A stretch of DNA of 64,000 nt. Origin: an uncultured Johnsonella sp. (lineage in GTDB: Bacteria; Bacillota; Clostridia; Lachnospirales; Lachnospiraceae). Positions 44,007 through 51,686 of this stretch are shown here, piece after piece. The translations under genes were made by a program, and so were the position numbers. The notes under the pieces are model-generated. The model saw only the letters and a list, made by a program, of their open reading frames with translations, ran no database searches and was not told the origin of the DNA. The stretch is from NCBI GenBank assembly GCA_937927235.1, contig CALBCM010000012.1, positions 8,140 through 72,139 of the forward strand. Reading direction: 5' to 3'. Numbering within the stretch: position 1 is the first letter of the stretch; each line of letters starts with the position of its first letter.

Positions 44007-44033
44007 TCAGCACTCATTTTAAATGAGTGCTGA
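44007..44033. promoter_or_regulatory. CIRCE-like palindrome upstream of htpG (HrcA operator), also shaped as a terminator
   Basis: TCAGCACTC, nine bases, then GAGTGCTGA: eight of nine positions in each half match the HrcA operator CIRCE (TTAGCACTC-N9-GAGTGCTAA) with the exact N9 spacing. The palindrome in fact extends through the spacer to 14 bp arms (44006-44034) and is followed by TTTTTG on the minus strand, so it could also end the transcript of the upstream HPr-like gene. It lies seven bases upstream of the htpG -35 box. Confidence 0.7.
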
Positions 44034-44065
44034 TAAAAACTTGCCAAGCCTGATTTTAAAAGGAA

Positions 44066-44100
44066 ATCAGCCCCAACATATTTTGTATGCCAGAGCTGAT
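44066..44100 (-). terminator. Hairpin just past the HPr-like gene
   Basis: ATCAGC (44066-44071) pairs with GCTGAT (44095-44100) and CATA with TATG inside. TTTCCTTTT follows on the minus strand. It is a plausible first terminator of the HPr-like gene. Confidence 0.5.
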
Positions 44101-44105
44101 TATAT

Positions 44106-44348
44106 TTATGCCGCTGAGTTATTAGATATACTGTGTTTTTCAAGGAAAGCTTCAAAATCACTGTTGTCACCGTTAAATCTAATAGTCAAAGCATTCCTTA
44201 AATCAAGACTGAGCACACCTATAATCGACTTTCCATCAATAAATTTACTGTTATAATACACATCAATATCAAAGTCACACTTCATTGCCTCGGCAACGAA
44301 ATCTTTTGCAGCCTGTACTGTCTTAATTCTGATTTTCTTTTCCTTCAT
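44106..44348 (-). CDS. HPr-like protein lacking the phospho-accepting histidine
   Basis: The 80-residue protein has the HPr fold pattern: FVAEAMKCDFDIDV, then KSIIGVLSLDL, then the final helix. The regulatory serine (Ser41 in KSIIG, equal to Ser46 of HPr) is kept. The GLHARPA loop that carries His15 is deleted, and the preceding strand runs straight into the helix. It therefore cannot pass phosphate to sugars and may work like Crh, the regulatory HPr paralogue. GAGGTGA precedes the ATG, so the short N-terminus is real. It is a single gene with its own promoter and an operator-like repeat. Confidence 0.8.
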   Translation of the reverse strand: MKEKKIRIKTVQAAKDFVAEAMKCDFDIDVYYNSKFIDGKSIIGVLSLDLRNALTIRFNGDNSDFEAFLEKHSISNNSAA

Positions 44349-44427
44349 TAAAATTCACCTCTCTCACTTTTAAAAACAAACTCATTACCTCAATGTTACG
44401 GTAATGAAACCTCTAAGTAGCGATTAT

Positions 44428-44456
44428 TTTATAACACTAAATTGAATACAAGTCAA
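44428..44456 (-). promoter_or_regulatory. Sigma-A-type promoter of the HPr-like gene
   Basis: TTGACT, a 17-nt spacer and TATAAA read on the minus strand, about 80 nt upstream of the start. The -35 box lies inside the inverted repeat at 44446-44485. Confidence 0.7.
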
Positions 44457-44485
44457 TATTTTGTATTAAAAACATTGACTTGTAT
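44446..44485. promoter_or_regulatory. Perfect 12-bp inverted repeat over the -35 box (operator-like)
   Basis: ATACAAGTCAAT (44446-44457) and ATTGACTTGTAT (44474-44485) match at all positions with a 16-nt AT-rich spacer. The left arm covers the -35 box of the HPr-like gene promoter. The arms also create a TTGACT box on the plus strand. A repressor or activator site is a fair inference. Confidence 0.6.
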
Positions 44486-44551
44486 CAAAATATTGTAAGA
44501 ATGTATTTATAATCCGTCAATATGCATAAGATGGAGGAATTACCACTATAT

Positions 44552-44839
44552 TTATAGCTGCTTCAGAGTGCTTAAATATTCCGCTATCAAGCTTAAGCCT
44601 TCGTTTGAATATTCAAAATAGTTTTCTTTAATAAGCTCCTGATTGGTTTTTTCAAAGCTGAAGGGCTCTTTCCATAGACTTAATTTAAGCCGTTCCTCTC
44701 CCCTTTTATCATTGGGAGTATGAGAAACATTTATAAGCGGCTCTCTTGCAATTCTATACCTGATTCCCTTATAACTTCCAAAAAACGCCTGTCCATAATC
44801 ATAATACCTTATATTAAGCAAATCAGAAGCCTTAACCAT
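44552..44839 (-). CDS. Small protein of unknown function
   Basis: I do not recognise this 95-residue protein. It is soluble in character, has aromatic residues near the N-terminus (RYYDYGQAFFGSYKGIRYRIAREP) and a pattern of alternating strands followed by a C-terminal helix. AAGGAG lies five bases before the ATG, so it is very likely expressed. It follows pckA after a 76-bp gap with a 10-bp inverted repeat, and may be on the pckA transcript. No cysteine or catalytic motif is seen. Confidence 0.65.
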   Translation of the reverse strand: MVKASDLLNIRYYDYGQAFFGSYKGIRYRIAREPLINVSHTPNDKRGEERLKLSLWKEPFSFEKTNQELIKENYFEYSNEGLSLIAEYLSTLKQL

Positions 44840-44855
44840 TTTATTCTCCTTATTA

Positions 44856-44904
44856 TTAGCGGCTGCATTTATATCTCCGGCTTTAAGTTGAAATCAGCCG
44901 CTAA
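44856..44904 (-). other. Inverted repeat between pckA and the small unknown gene
   Basis: TTAGCGGCTG (44856-44865) and CAGCCGCTAA (44895-44904) pair perfectly with a 29-nt loop. No T tract follows on the minus strand, and the small gene's ribosome site lies just beyond it. It may be a weak terminator or a leader fold. Confidence 0.5.
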
Positions 44905-44915
44905 AGTTCAATTTA

Positions 44916-46613
44916 TTATTTACATTCATTAAATACCTTTTCAATCGCTTCAAGTGCTTCCTTAGGCAGCTTATCATAGCCCTGCTTTGCAGTATCAAGT
45001 CCCTTGATAAACTCAACTCTGTCCTTCATGCGTGCCTTAAGCTGTGAAAGATATTCATTGTCCTTCATATCAGGTACAAAGCCCTCCCATTCAAGAATTT
45101 CTATATCTGAAAAAGAAGCCCAGGGCTTAAACTCCGCCTTGCCCTCTATGATTAATTCAATAATTCCAAGAGTATCAGCAGGCTTTACTTTCTTGCCCAT
45201 AAAATCTCCTGTATTTATTATAAAGCAGTCAACATGCTTTACTTCCACCAGCTTTTTAAACTTCTCATAGTCATTCGCAAGAGGATAAGTCCTAAACGGA
45301 TTGGCATAAGGCACTACTACAAGCGCATTCGGGTCAACGCCGGGAGCAAGCCTCTCAGCAGTGCTTCTCTTAGTTGCAAGTGTCGCTCCCATAACTGAAG
45401 CAAGTGCAGAGCCTTTCAGCTTTACTACCGGAGGGAGGGTCGGATCCTTCATAATCCAGAAAATTGCATTTACCGGCTCTTCCAGCTTATCTACTCTGTT
45501 CGGACTCCATAGCTTCGACTTAAGAGCACGTCCGTTCCCATTTCTTATGTCTTCGGTAACTATCTGAACCTTGCCGTCTTCATCAAGAGTAGCAGCTACA
45601 TTCTGGACAGTTAACAGGTATTTATTATCAGCACAGCCGGTAGGATAATCATTGGTCTTATCAAAATAGGTAGGCTCCATAGCTATTGAGGAGCAGGAAT
45701 CGGTATTGATGATAAAGGCATCATCATGGAGTACAGTTATATCATACTTACCGCCGTGCTTGGCATGGGTAATTGTTGATTTGCCTGAGCCTGAAAGACC
45801 AAATACCGAAGCGACATAGGATTTGTTGGCAGCAAGATTATATCTTTTTTGACCTCCGTGGCAGGAAGCGTAGCCGTTTCTGTCTGCAATAGCCCATGCC
45901 ATAGTCAAAGTTCCTTTTTTATGCTCGCCAAAATATTTCATTCCAAGAATACAGGCACAGTTTTCATTGGTATTAAAATAGCATAAGGTCTTTTTTTCAG
46001 GGTCGCTTAAACAATTAAGATTAATTGTAGGGCTGTCCGAGCCGCACCACTGCGGGTCGGAAAAGATATAAATATCAGGCTCTTTTCCATCTCCTACAAG
46101 CTTTGATTCCTTGTACATTTTTACATAGGAATCCGACATATATTGAAAATTAAGCATCCAGTTATACAGAACGTTTTCCTCACCTTCGGGGATTAAAAGA
46201 TGAGCCTTTACCATAAACTCAGGGTCAAGTCCTACATAAACCTGTGCATGATAAAGAGTTTTCCAGCGAGAAAGATATACAGCATCCATCGCCACCTTAT
46301 CAAGCTCGCTGCAGTCAACACCGGGCTCTCCCGCAATTCTTCTGGCTGTGGCATAACGCCCTGTTATTGCACCGTCATTAAATAATAGAACTCTCGCATC
46401 TGAATCAAGTCCGAACTCCTCACCTCTATAAACAGTCATATCGGTGATTACAGTACCGGGAGAATTTTTTGCAAGCTCGTACGCTTCTTTTAAATTATTA
46501 ATTTTAATGACATTATTGCCATAAAATGCCGTTTCAATAATACTCCTTGTCCTTGAAAATCCAGTTTTTCCGGCTCCTATCTCGCTGATAGGATAATAAG
46601 CTTTTGTTGCCAT
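44916..46613 (-). CDS. pckA: ATP-type phosphoenolpyruvate carboxykinase (divergent)
   Basis: PckA interconverts oxaloacetate and PEP with ATP or ADP. The family pattern is visible in MKYFGEHKKGTLTM (near residue 225) and the P-loop FGLSGSGKST (residues 271-280). The usual GLSGTGKTTL is changed to GLSGSGKST, and the usual GDDEHGW metal motif reads VLHDDAFII, so this is a divergent branch of the ATP form. Lachnospiraceae have such variants. The 565-residue length is slightly above normal. A likely promoter is at 46680-46707. Confidence 0.88.
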   Translation of the reverse strand: MATKAYYPISEIGAGKTGFSRTRSIIETAFYGNNVIKINNLKEAYELAKNSPGTVITDMTVYRGEEFGLDSDARVLLFNDGAITGRYATARRIAGEPGVDCSELDKVAMDAVYLSRWKTLYHAQVYVGLDPEFMVKAHLLIPEGEENVLYNWMLNFQYMSDSYVKMYKESKLVGDGKEPDIYIFSDPQWCGSDSPTINLNCLSDPEKKTLCYFNTNENCACILGMKYFGEHKKGTLTMAWAIADRNGYASCHGGQKRYNLAANKSYVASVFGLSGSGKSTITHAKHGGKYDITVLHDDAFIINTDSCSSIAMEPTYFDKTNDYPTGCADNKYLLTVQNVAATLDEDGKVQIVTEDIRNGNGRALKSKLWSPNRVDKLEEPVNAIFWIMKDPTLPPVVKLKGSALASVMGATLATKRSTAERLAPGVDPNALVVVPYANPFRTYPLANDYEKFKKLVEVKHVDCFIINTGDFMGKKVKPADTLGIIELIIEGKAEFKPWASFSDIEILEWEGFVPDMKDNEYLSQLKARMKDRVEFIKGLDTAKQGYDKLPKEALEAIEKVFNECK

Positions 46614-46679
46614 TTAAATTTCCTCCTGAATATTAACAATATCTTGGCATTCTTAAATATCCACCAAAATTACGTTTTA

Positions 46680-46707
46680 TTATTACATTTTTTATCCGGG
46701 TAGTCAA
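46680..46707 (-). promoter_or_regulatory. Possible promoter of pckA
   Basis: TTGACT, 16 bases and TAATAA read on the minus strand about 70 nt upstream of the pckA start. The -10 box is imperfect. Confidence 0.4.
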
Positions 46708-46744
46708 TCTGCTATATGTATTTTTTTAATTCAGCACAGTCTTG

Positions 46745-47395
46745 TTATACCAGGTATTTTATATCCGACGGGGCTTCAATTATCTTATAGGGACTGTAGG
46801 CTTCAAGCTCTTTTCTGTCCCTGAAGCCCCATAGTACGCCTACAGCCCTGACCTTTGCATTATTTGCGGTAAGCATATCAGTGGAGGTATCACCAAAATA
46901 AAGAATTTCATCCTTATTTACTTCAAGCTCTTGAATCAAGCTATTAAGCATAGCAGGGTCGGGCTTTCTCGGAATCCCCTCCTTCTGTCCGTAAACTCTT
47001 TCAAACAAGCCTTCATCAAAAAACTCATTTATATTTTTTCTTGCGGCTTCCTCCGGTTTATTGGATAACACCGCAGCTTTAATTTGTTTTCCATTTAAAA
47101 ATTTAATTGCTTCAATTATCCCCTCATAGGGCTTGACCTTATACAGGCTGTTTTTATTAAAAATTTCCATATAAAGTCTGCAGGCGGGATCCATATTTCT
47201 AAGCTCGGTATCTCCTGAATATATCAGCGCTCTTTTTACCAGCTCCTTATAGCCGTCCCCTACAAAAAGCTTAGTATGAGATATGTCAATTTCCCTGCCT
47301 CCAAATTCCTTCATTGTAAGGCTGATGCAGTAGGATAATGCATAGACGGTATTTAAAAGTGTGCCGTCAAGGTCAAATATACATGCCTTTACCAT
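46745..47395 (-). CDS. HAD-superfamily hydrolase, phosphoglycolate-phosphatase-like
   Basis: The protein has the HAD motifs in order: FDLDGTLLN with the nucleophile Asp8 and acid Asp10, VLSNKPEEA for motif II, a KPDP for motif III and FGDTSTDML for motif IV. A cap of helices follows motif I, as in subfamily IA. Phosphoglycolate or a similar small phosphate ester is the usual substrate, which cannot be fixed by sequence. It has 216 residues. It overlaps the end of ktrA by seven bases, so it is co-translated with the potassium genes. Confidence 0.88.
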   Translation of the reverse strand: MVKACIFDLDGTLLNTVYALSYCISLTMKEFGGREIDISHTKLFVGDGYKELVKRALIYSGDTELRNMDPACRLYMEIFNKNSLYKVKPYEGIIEAIKFLNGKQIKAAVLSNKPEEAARKNINEFFDEGLFERVYGQKEGIPRKPDPAMLNSLIQELEVNKDEILYFGDTSTDMLTANNAKVRAVGVLWGFRDRKELEAYSPYKIIEAPSDIKYLV

Positions 47396-48048
47396 TTTTC
47401 AACCTCCTTTAATATATCTCTGACTTTTTCATCCTCTGCCACTATAAGTAAATGCTCCTTAGCATTTATAACATAGTCGGCATTGGGAGTAAGCTTGGTT
47501 TTATCACCTCTTTTATAACCTATAATATGTATATTATGATTATTTCTTAAATCAAGTTCTCTTAAACTCTTGCCCACCCAGTTCTCAGGGGCAGATATTT
47601 CATAGATTGAATAGTCACCAGTAAGCTCTATATAGTCAAATATACGGTTTGAGCTGTGCATTGCTGCGGTTTTTACTGCAATATCCCGGTCGGGATAAAT
47701 CACCTCATCTGCTCCATTCCTTAATAAGAATTTTGCATGTATATCTCTGTCAGCCTTACTGATGACATATTTTGCCCCCAGCTCTTTGACCAGTGAAGTA
47801 GTTTCAAGTGAGCTTTGAAAATTATTGCCTATACATACAAAAACTATATCAAAATTGGACACTCCAAGAGTCTTTAATATATTTTCCTTTGTGCAGTCAC
47901 CTATTTTAGCGCTCACTGCATAAGAAAGCACCTCGTCAAGTGCCGCCTCATCCTCGTCCACTATCATTATCTGGTTTCCAAATTCTGCAAGATTACGGCA
48001 TAAATGCCGTCCGAACCTTCCCATTCCTATGATAAGTATTGATTTCAT
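47389..48048 (-). CDS. ktrA: Potassium uptake regulatory subunit KtrA (TrkA family)
   Basis: KtrA forms a cytoplasmic octameric ring that gates KtrB on binding ATP or ADP. The Rossmann nucleotide loop GMGRFG is at residues 8-13, the RCK_N domain covers about residues 1-130 and the RCK_C domain about 135-219. It lies 18 bp downstream of ktrB on the same transcript and overlaps the HAD gene. The system imports K+ with Na+ and is often under c-di-AMP control, which RCK_C domains can bind. Confidence 0.94.
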   Translation of the reverse strand: MKSILIIGMGRFGRHLCRNLAEFGNQIMIVDEDEAALDEVLSYAVSAKIGDCTKENILKTLGVSNFDIVFVCIGNNFQSSLETTSLVKELGAKYVISKADRDIHAKFLLRNGADEVIYPDRDIAVKTAAMHSSNRIFDYIELTGDYSIYEISAPENWVGKSLRELDLRNNHNIHIIGYKRGDKTKLTPNADYVINAKEHLLIVAEDEKVRDILKEVEKW

Positions 48049-48066
48049 TGTAATTTACACCTCTGT

Positions 48067-49419
48067 TTAACCTATATTAATCTCCTCCGCAGGCTGCATT
48101 ATATTCGGCATTTTTTTATTCTGCGTAAACGAAAGTGCGAAGGATAAGCTGCCTACTCTGCCCAGATACATAAGTGCAATCAGCACCATCTTGGAAATAT
48201 TTCCCAGCTGCCTCGTAATTCCGGTACTCATGCCTGAAGTTCCCATAGCTGAGCATATTTCAAACATTATATCTGTCATATCAAGACTTTCTACGGTGCT
48301 GATAATTACTGCGGCAATAAGTACAAGAGACAGGTTAATGCTTAAAATAGTTGCCGCAGTCTTTACAGCATCCTCTGCAAGCCGGCGGTTAAAAACATCA
48401 ACTCCGCGTTTCTGCTGTATATGAGCACATACATAAGCCCAAAGCACAAATAAGGTAGTGGTTTTAATGCCTCCCGCAGTAGAGCCCGGACAGCCGCCTA
48501 TAAACATAAGCATCATAGTTATAAGCTTCCCTGAATTGCTTAAAGAAGCCGTATCAACCGAATTAAAGCCTGCAGTTCTCGGAGTAACCGATGAAAAGGC
48601 TGCCGCAAGGACTTTAGTATTTAGACTCATGCCCTTAAATACGGTATCCCTTTCAGTAATCAAAAATAATAAAGCTCCGCTTATTATTAAAATAAGAGTC
48701 ATCATAATTGCTATCTTGCTGTGAAGCCTGTATTTTGAAAATCTGAATTTATATTTTATTACATCTGTCCATACTACAAAGCCTATCCCTCCAATAATAA
48801 TTAAAAGCATAATCACCAGATTTACCAGCCAGTCCGAGCAGTAAGGAGTAAGGGAGCAGTATTTTCCGTATTTAACGCCTAAAAGGTCAAATCCCGCATT
48901 GCAAAAGGCTGAAATTGAGTGAAATATGCCATACCATATCCCCTTTAACAGTCCGAATTCGGGAATAAATCTTATAGCTAATAAGGCAGCTCCGATGCAT
49001 TCAATTAATACCGTGCCGTAAAGTATTCGCTTGGTCAGTTTTACAACGCCTGCTATCTCAAGCGAGCTTATGCTCTCCTTTAATAATCCTCTCATTCTAA
49101 GACCTATTTTGCGCCTTAAAATTATTGCAAAAAATACCCCTATAGAGATAAAGCCAAGTCCTCCGACCTGTATTAAGCAGATAATTATCAAATGCCCGAA
49201 AAAAGTCCAATGGCTTCCCGTATCAGTTGAGATTAATCCAGTAACGCAGCTTGCGCTTGTTGAAGTAAAAAGTGCATCTATAAAGCCTATGCTTTCCCCG
49301 TTCCTTGATGAGATTGGCAGGTTTAAAAGTACGGCACCTATAAATATCATAATAATAAAACCAAGTGCGATAAACTGAAGCTGAGAAAGGCTTTTAGGTT
49401 TAAAATCATATTTTTTCAT
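48067..49419 (-). CDS. ktrB: Potassium channel subunit KtrB (TrkH family)
   Basis: KtrB has four M1-P-M2 repeats, with selectivity-filter regions visible as SASCVTGLI, SAFCNAGFD, TPRTAGFNS and GTSGMSTG, each with the expected glycine. The 450-residue length is normal. It starts within the stop of the HerA-like gene (overlap of four bases) and is followed by ktrA. Potassium homeostasis and turgor control are the roles. Confidence 0.94.
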   Translation of the reverse strand: MKKYDFKPKSLSQLQFIALGFIIMIFIGAVLLNLPISSRNGESIGFIDALFTSTSASCVTGLISTDTGSHWTFFGHLIIICLIQVGGLGFISIGVFFAIILRRKIGLRMRGLLKESISSLEIAGVVKLTKRILYGTVLIECIGAALLAIRFIPEFGLLKGIWYGIFHSISAFCNAGFDLLGVKYGKYCSLTPYCSDWLVNLVIMLLIIIGGIGFVVWTDVIKYKFRFSKYRLHSKIAIMMTLILIISGALLFLITERDTVFKGMSLNTKVLAAAFSSVTPRTAGFNSVDTASLSNSGKLITMMLMFIGGCPGSTAGGIKTTTLFVLWAYVCAHIQQKRGVDVFNRRLAEDAVKTAATILSINLSLVLIAAVIISTVESLDMTDIMFEICSAMGTSGMSTGITRQLGNISKMVLIALMYLGRVGSLSFALSFTQNKKMPNIMQPAEEINIG

Positions 49420-50990
49420 ATTTTAAATAAAGTTTTAAAAACTCCTCTTGCAAATGAAGCTCCCACATTGCCTCCCAGTCTTTTTCCAAACGTACCGCCC
49501 ACAGAGCTTCCCAGCCCTTTTCCAAGCTCCCTGCCTATGGTACCGGCGGCTGCAGTTCCAACCCCTGCAATATTTCTCGTCATTCTCTTTTTATCTTTTT
49601 CTTCCTGCTTTTTTCTAAGTGCCTCTTCCTTTTCATTTAATTTATTTTGCAGCAAGGTCTGCTGCTGTAAAGCTCTCTCGTTTTCCTGTTCATTTTTTAA
49701 TCTCTGCAAAAACTCATAAGCTGAATCTCTGTCAAAGCTCTCCGCATATTTTTTACTTAAACTGTCAGCCTCAATGATCGCCTTTCTTGTCGAAACGGCT
49801 ATTGCACCGGCTTTTGACTGAGGAGGAAGTATAAAGGCTCTTGACACTACAGCCGGAGAGCCGTCGGCTTTCATAAAGGATACCAATGCTTCACCTATTG
49901 CAAGCTCTGATATTACTTTAAATGTGTCAAATTCAGGATTTGCTCTGTATGAAGCTGCTGCCGCCTTTACAGCCTTCAATTCGGCAGGAGTATAAGCTCT
50001 TAAGGAGTGCTGTATTTTATTGCCGAGCTGAGCGAGGATTTCATCCGGTATATCGCTTGGGCTCTGGCTTATAAAATAAATTCCTATGCCCTTTGAACGT
50101 ATGAGCTTCATTACCTGCTCTATTTTCTGCATCAGAGTTTTGGGAACATCCTTAAACAACAGATGGGCTTCATCAAAGAAAAATACCATCTTGGGTTTTT
50201 TCAGATCTCCTGCTTCAGGAAGCTTCTCAAATAATTCGGACAGCAGCCAGAGCATAAAGGTTGAATAGGTGAGGGCATCCTTTATCAGACTGGAAGAATC
50301 AAGAATATTTATAACACCTCTTAAATTTTCATCAGTCTTAAACCAGTCATTTATATCAAGTGCAGGTTCTCCAAAAAATATATCGCCGCCTCTGTCTGAT
50401 AAGGACACCAGTGAACGTACTATGGAATTGACGCTTTGAGGAGCTATATTTCCATATTCCTGTTTATATAATGCGGCATTTTCCGATACATAATTAAGCA
50501 TAGCTTTTAAATCCTTTATATCAATTAATAAAAGCTTTTCATTATCGGCAATTTTAAAAATAATATTTAAAATATCGCTCTGTATCTGATTTAACCCAAG
50601 CAGCCTTGACAGCAGCAGGGGACCGAATTCACTTATAGTAGTTCGAAGTGCAAGCCCCGAATTTGCATAAATATCCCAGAAACGCACAGGAAAATTTTTA
50701 TATTTAAAATTGTTTTTATTTAATTCAAGTTTTTCTATTTTTTGATTGATGCTTATTGAATCTCCGCCCTTTTCACACATGCCTGCCAAATCACCTTTAA
50801 CATCTGCAAGCATTACCGGAACTCCCGCATCGGAAAAGGATTCGGCAAGCACCTTCAGGCTGACAGTTTTGCCGCTTCCTGTAGAACCTGTGATAAGCCC
50901 GTGACGGTTTGCCATTTCAGGCAAGACATATAAGCTGCTCCGATTTGCATTTTCAGAAACTGCAGCCCATATTTTATTCTCAAAATACAT
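49416..50990 (-). CDS. HerA-like ATPase (DUF853/YjgR family)
   Basis: The protein is a RecA-fold ATPase of the HerA/FtsK group. The Walker A ITGSTGSGKT is at residues 33-42 and the Walker B MVFFFDEAH lies near residue 267. The last 110 residues are charged coiled coil (about 425-475) then a Gly/Ala-rich tail. The YjgR type has no proven role; it is not the DNA-end-resection HerA with NurA. It begins 113 bases after the DUF6465-like gene's start region and overlaps ktrB by four bases, so the potassium genes lie in its transcript. Confidence 0.85.
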   Translation of the reverse strand: MYFENKIWAAVSENANRSSLYVLPEMANRHGLITGSTGSGKTVSLKVLAESFSDAGVPVMLADVKGDLAGMCEKGGDSISINQKIEKLELNKNNFKYKNFPVRFWDIYANSGLALRTTISEFGPLLLSRLLGLNQIQSDILNIIFKIADNEKLLLIDIKDLKAMLNYVSENAALYKQEYGNIAPQSVNSIVRSLVSLSDRGGDIFFGEPALDINDWFKTDENLRGVINILDSSSLIKDALTYSTFMLWLLSELFEKLPEAGDLKKPKMVFFFDEAHLLFKDVPKTLMQKIEQVMKLIRSKGIGIYFISQSPSDIPDEILAQLGNKIQHSLRAYTPAELKAVKAAAASYRANPEFDTFKVISELAIGEALVSFMKADGSPAVVSRAFILPPQSKAGAIAVSTRKAIIEADSLSKKYAESFDRDSAYEFLQRLKNEQENERALQQQTLLQNKLNEKEEALRKKQEEKDKKRMTRNIAGVGTAAAGTIGRELGKGLGSSVGGTFGKRLGGNVGASFARGVFKTLFKI

Positions 50991-51029
50991 ATTTTCCTCC
51001 TTTTAATTATTTCAAATATAATAAAATAA

Positions 51030-51093
51030 GTGCTGCAAAACAGTCCTCTTAAAAATATAACCCGGCTTGACCGGCTCTGACAGTTTTGCAACA
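51030..51093 (-). terminator. Terminator-like hairpin after the DUF6465-like gene
   Basis: TGCAAAAC (51034-51041) and GTTTTGCA (51083-51090) pair fully, with flanking GTG/CAC pairs and an inner CCGG/CCGG hairpin. The minus strand continues TTATTTTATT. The same TGCAAAAC arm is used at 13039-13072. Confidence 0.6.
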
Positions 51094-51102
51094 CTGATAT
51101 AA

Positions 51103-51549
51103 TTAAAGTTCAACTCTGTATGAAGGTGACATATCTCCATTAATCACGTAGTATGCAGTATTTTCCTCAGGTTTAATATATAAATCCACTTTTTTAATAA
51201 CAACGCCTCTGTGAGCCTTTTTATATGCCTTAACAGCTCTTGCAAGCACATCCTTTGTTAAAATTGCTCTGCCCTCATACTCAATCGTAACATTCGTTTT
51301 AGGCTCCGTATTTTTTGCAGCCTCTTTTAATGACGGTCTGCCGGGCTTTTTTTTGGCTTCACCGGAGGCAGCTTTTTCAGCTTCAGATTTCGGTTTTCTT
51401 CCTCTGGTCTTTGTTTCTTTTTCAGTATTTTCGGTTTTAGGCAAATTTTTGCTCCCAGGCTTTCTGCCTCTTTTTTTAGGAGCAGGGGCAACAATTTCTT
51501 CAGATTTTTCAGTTGATTCAGTTTCTAATAAAGATTTCTCATCTATCAT
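51103..51549 (-). CDS. AT-hook protein with a DUF6465-like C-terminal domain
   Basis: The protein has 148 residues. Three AT-hook-like motifs lie in the N-terminal half: KKRGRKPGSK, KTRGRKPKSE and KKKPGRPSLK, which bind the minor groove of AT-rich DNA. The C-terminal 65 residues resemble DUF6465 of Lachnospiraceae, ending VDLYIKPEENTAYYVINGD. The role is unknown; a nucleoid-associated protein is a reasonable inference. The ATG at 51549 follows GAGGTGA by five bases; the GTG three codons earlier lies in the ribosome site. It is a single gene ahead of the HerA-like gene. Confidence 0.75.
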   Translation of the reverse strand: MIDEKSLLETESTEKSEEIVAPAPKKRGRKPGSKNLPKTENTEKETKTRGRKPKSEAEKAASGEAKKKPGRPSLKEAAKNTEPKTNVTIEYEGRAILTKDVLARAVKAYKKAHRGVVIKKVDLYIKPEENTAYYVINGDMSPSYRVEL

Positions 51550-51686
51550 ATTTATCACCTCATTTAATTTTAACCCATAATTAATTTAATATTTATTTTT
51601 TGAAATTATAAAACCAATAAATATTTTTGTCAATAAAATAATTATATATTTTAATTATATTAAAATTAAAAGCTTTACTTATAGGA

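Noticed and set aside
41855..44170. A 771-residue HtpG with an 80-residue N-terminal extension
   Set aside because: The extension runs through the promoter and palindrome and has no ribosome site; the start at 43930 gives the normal N-terminus.
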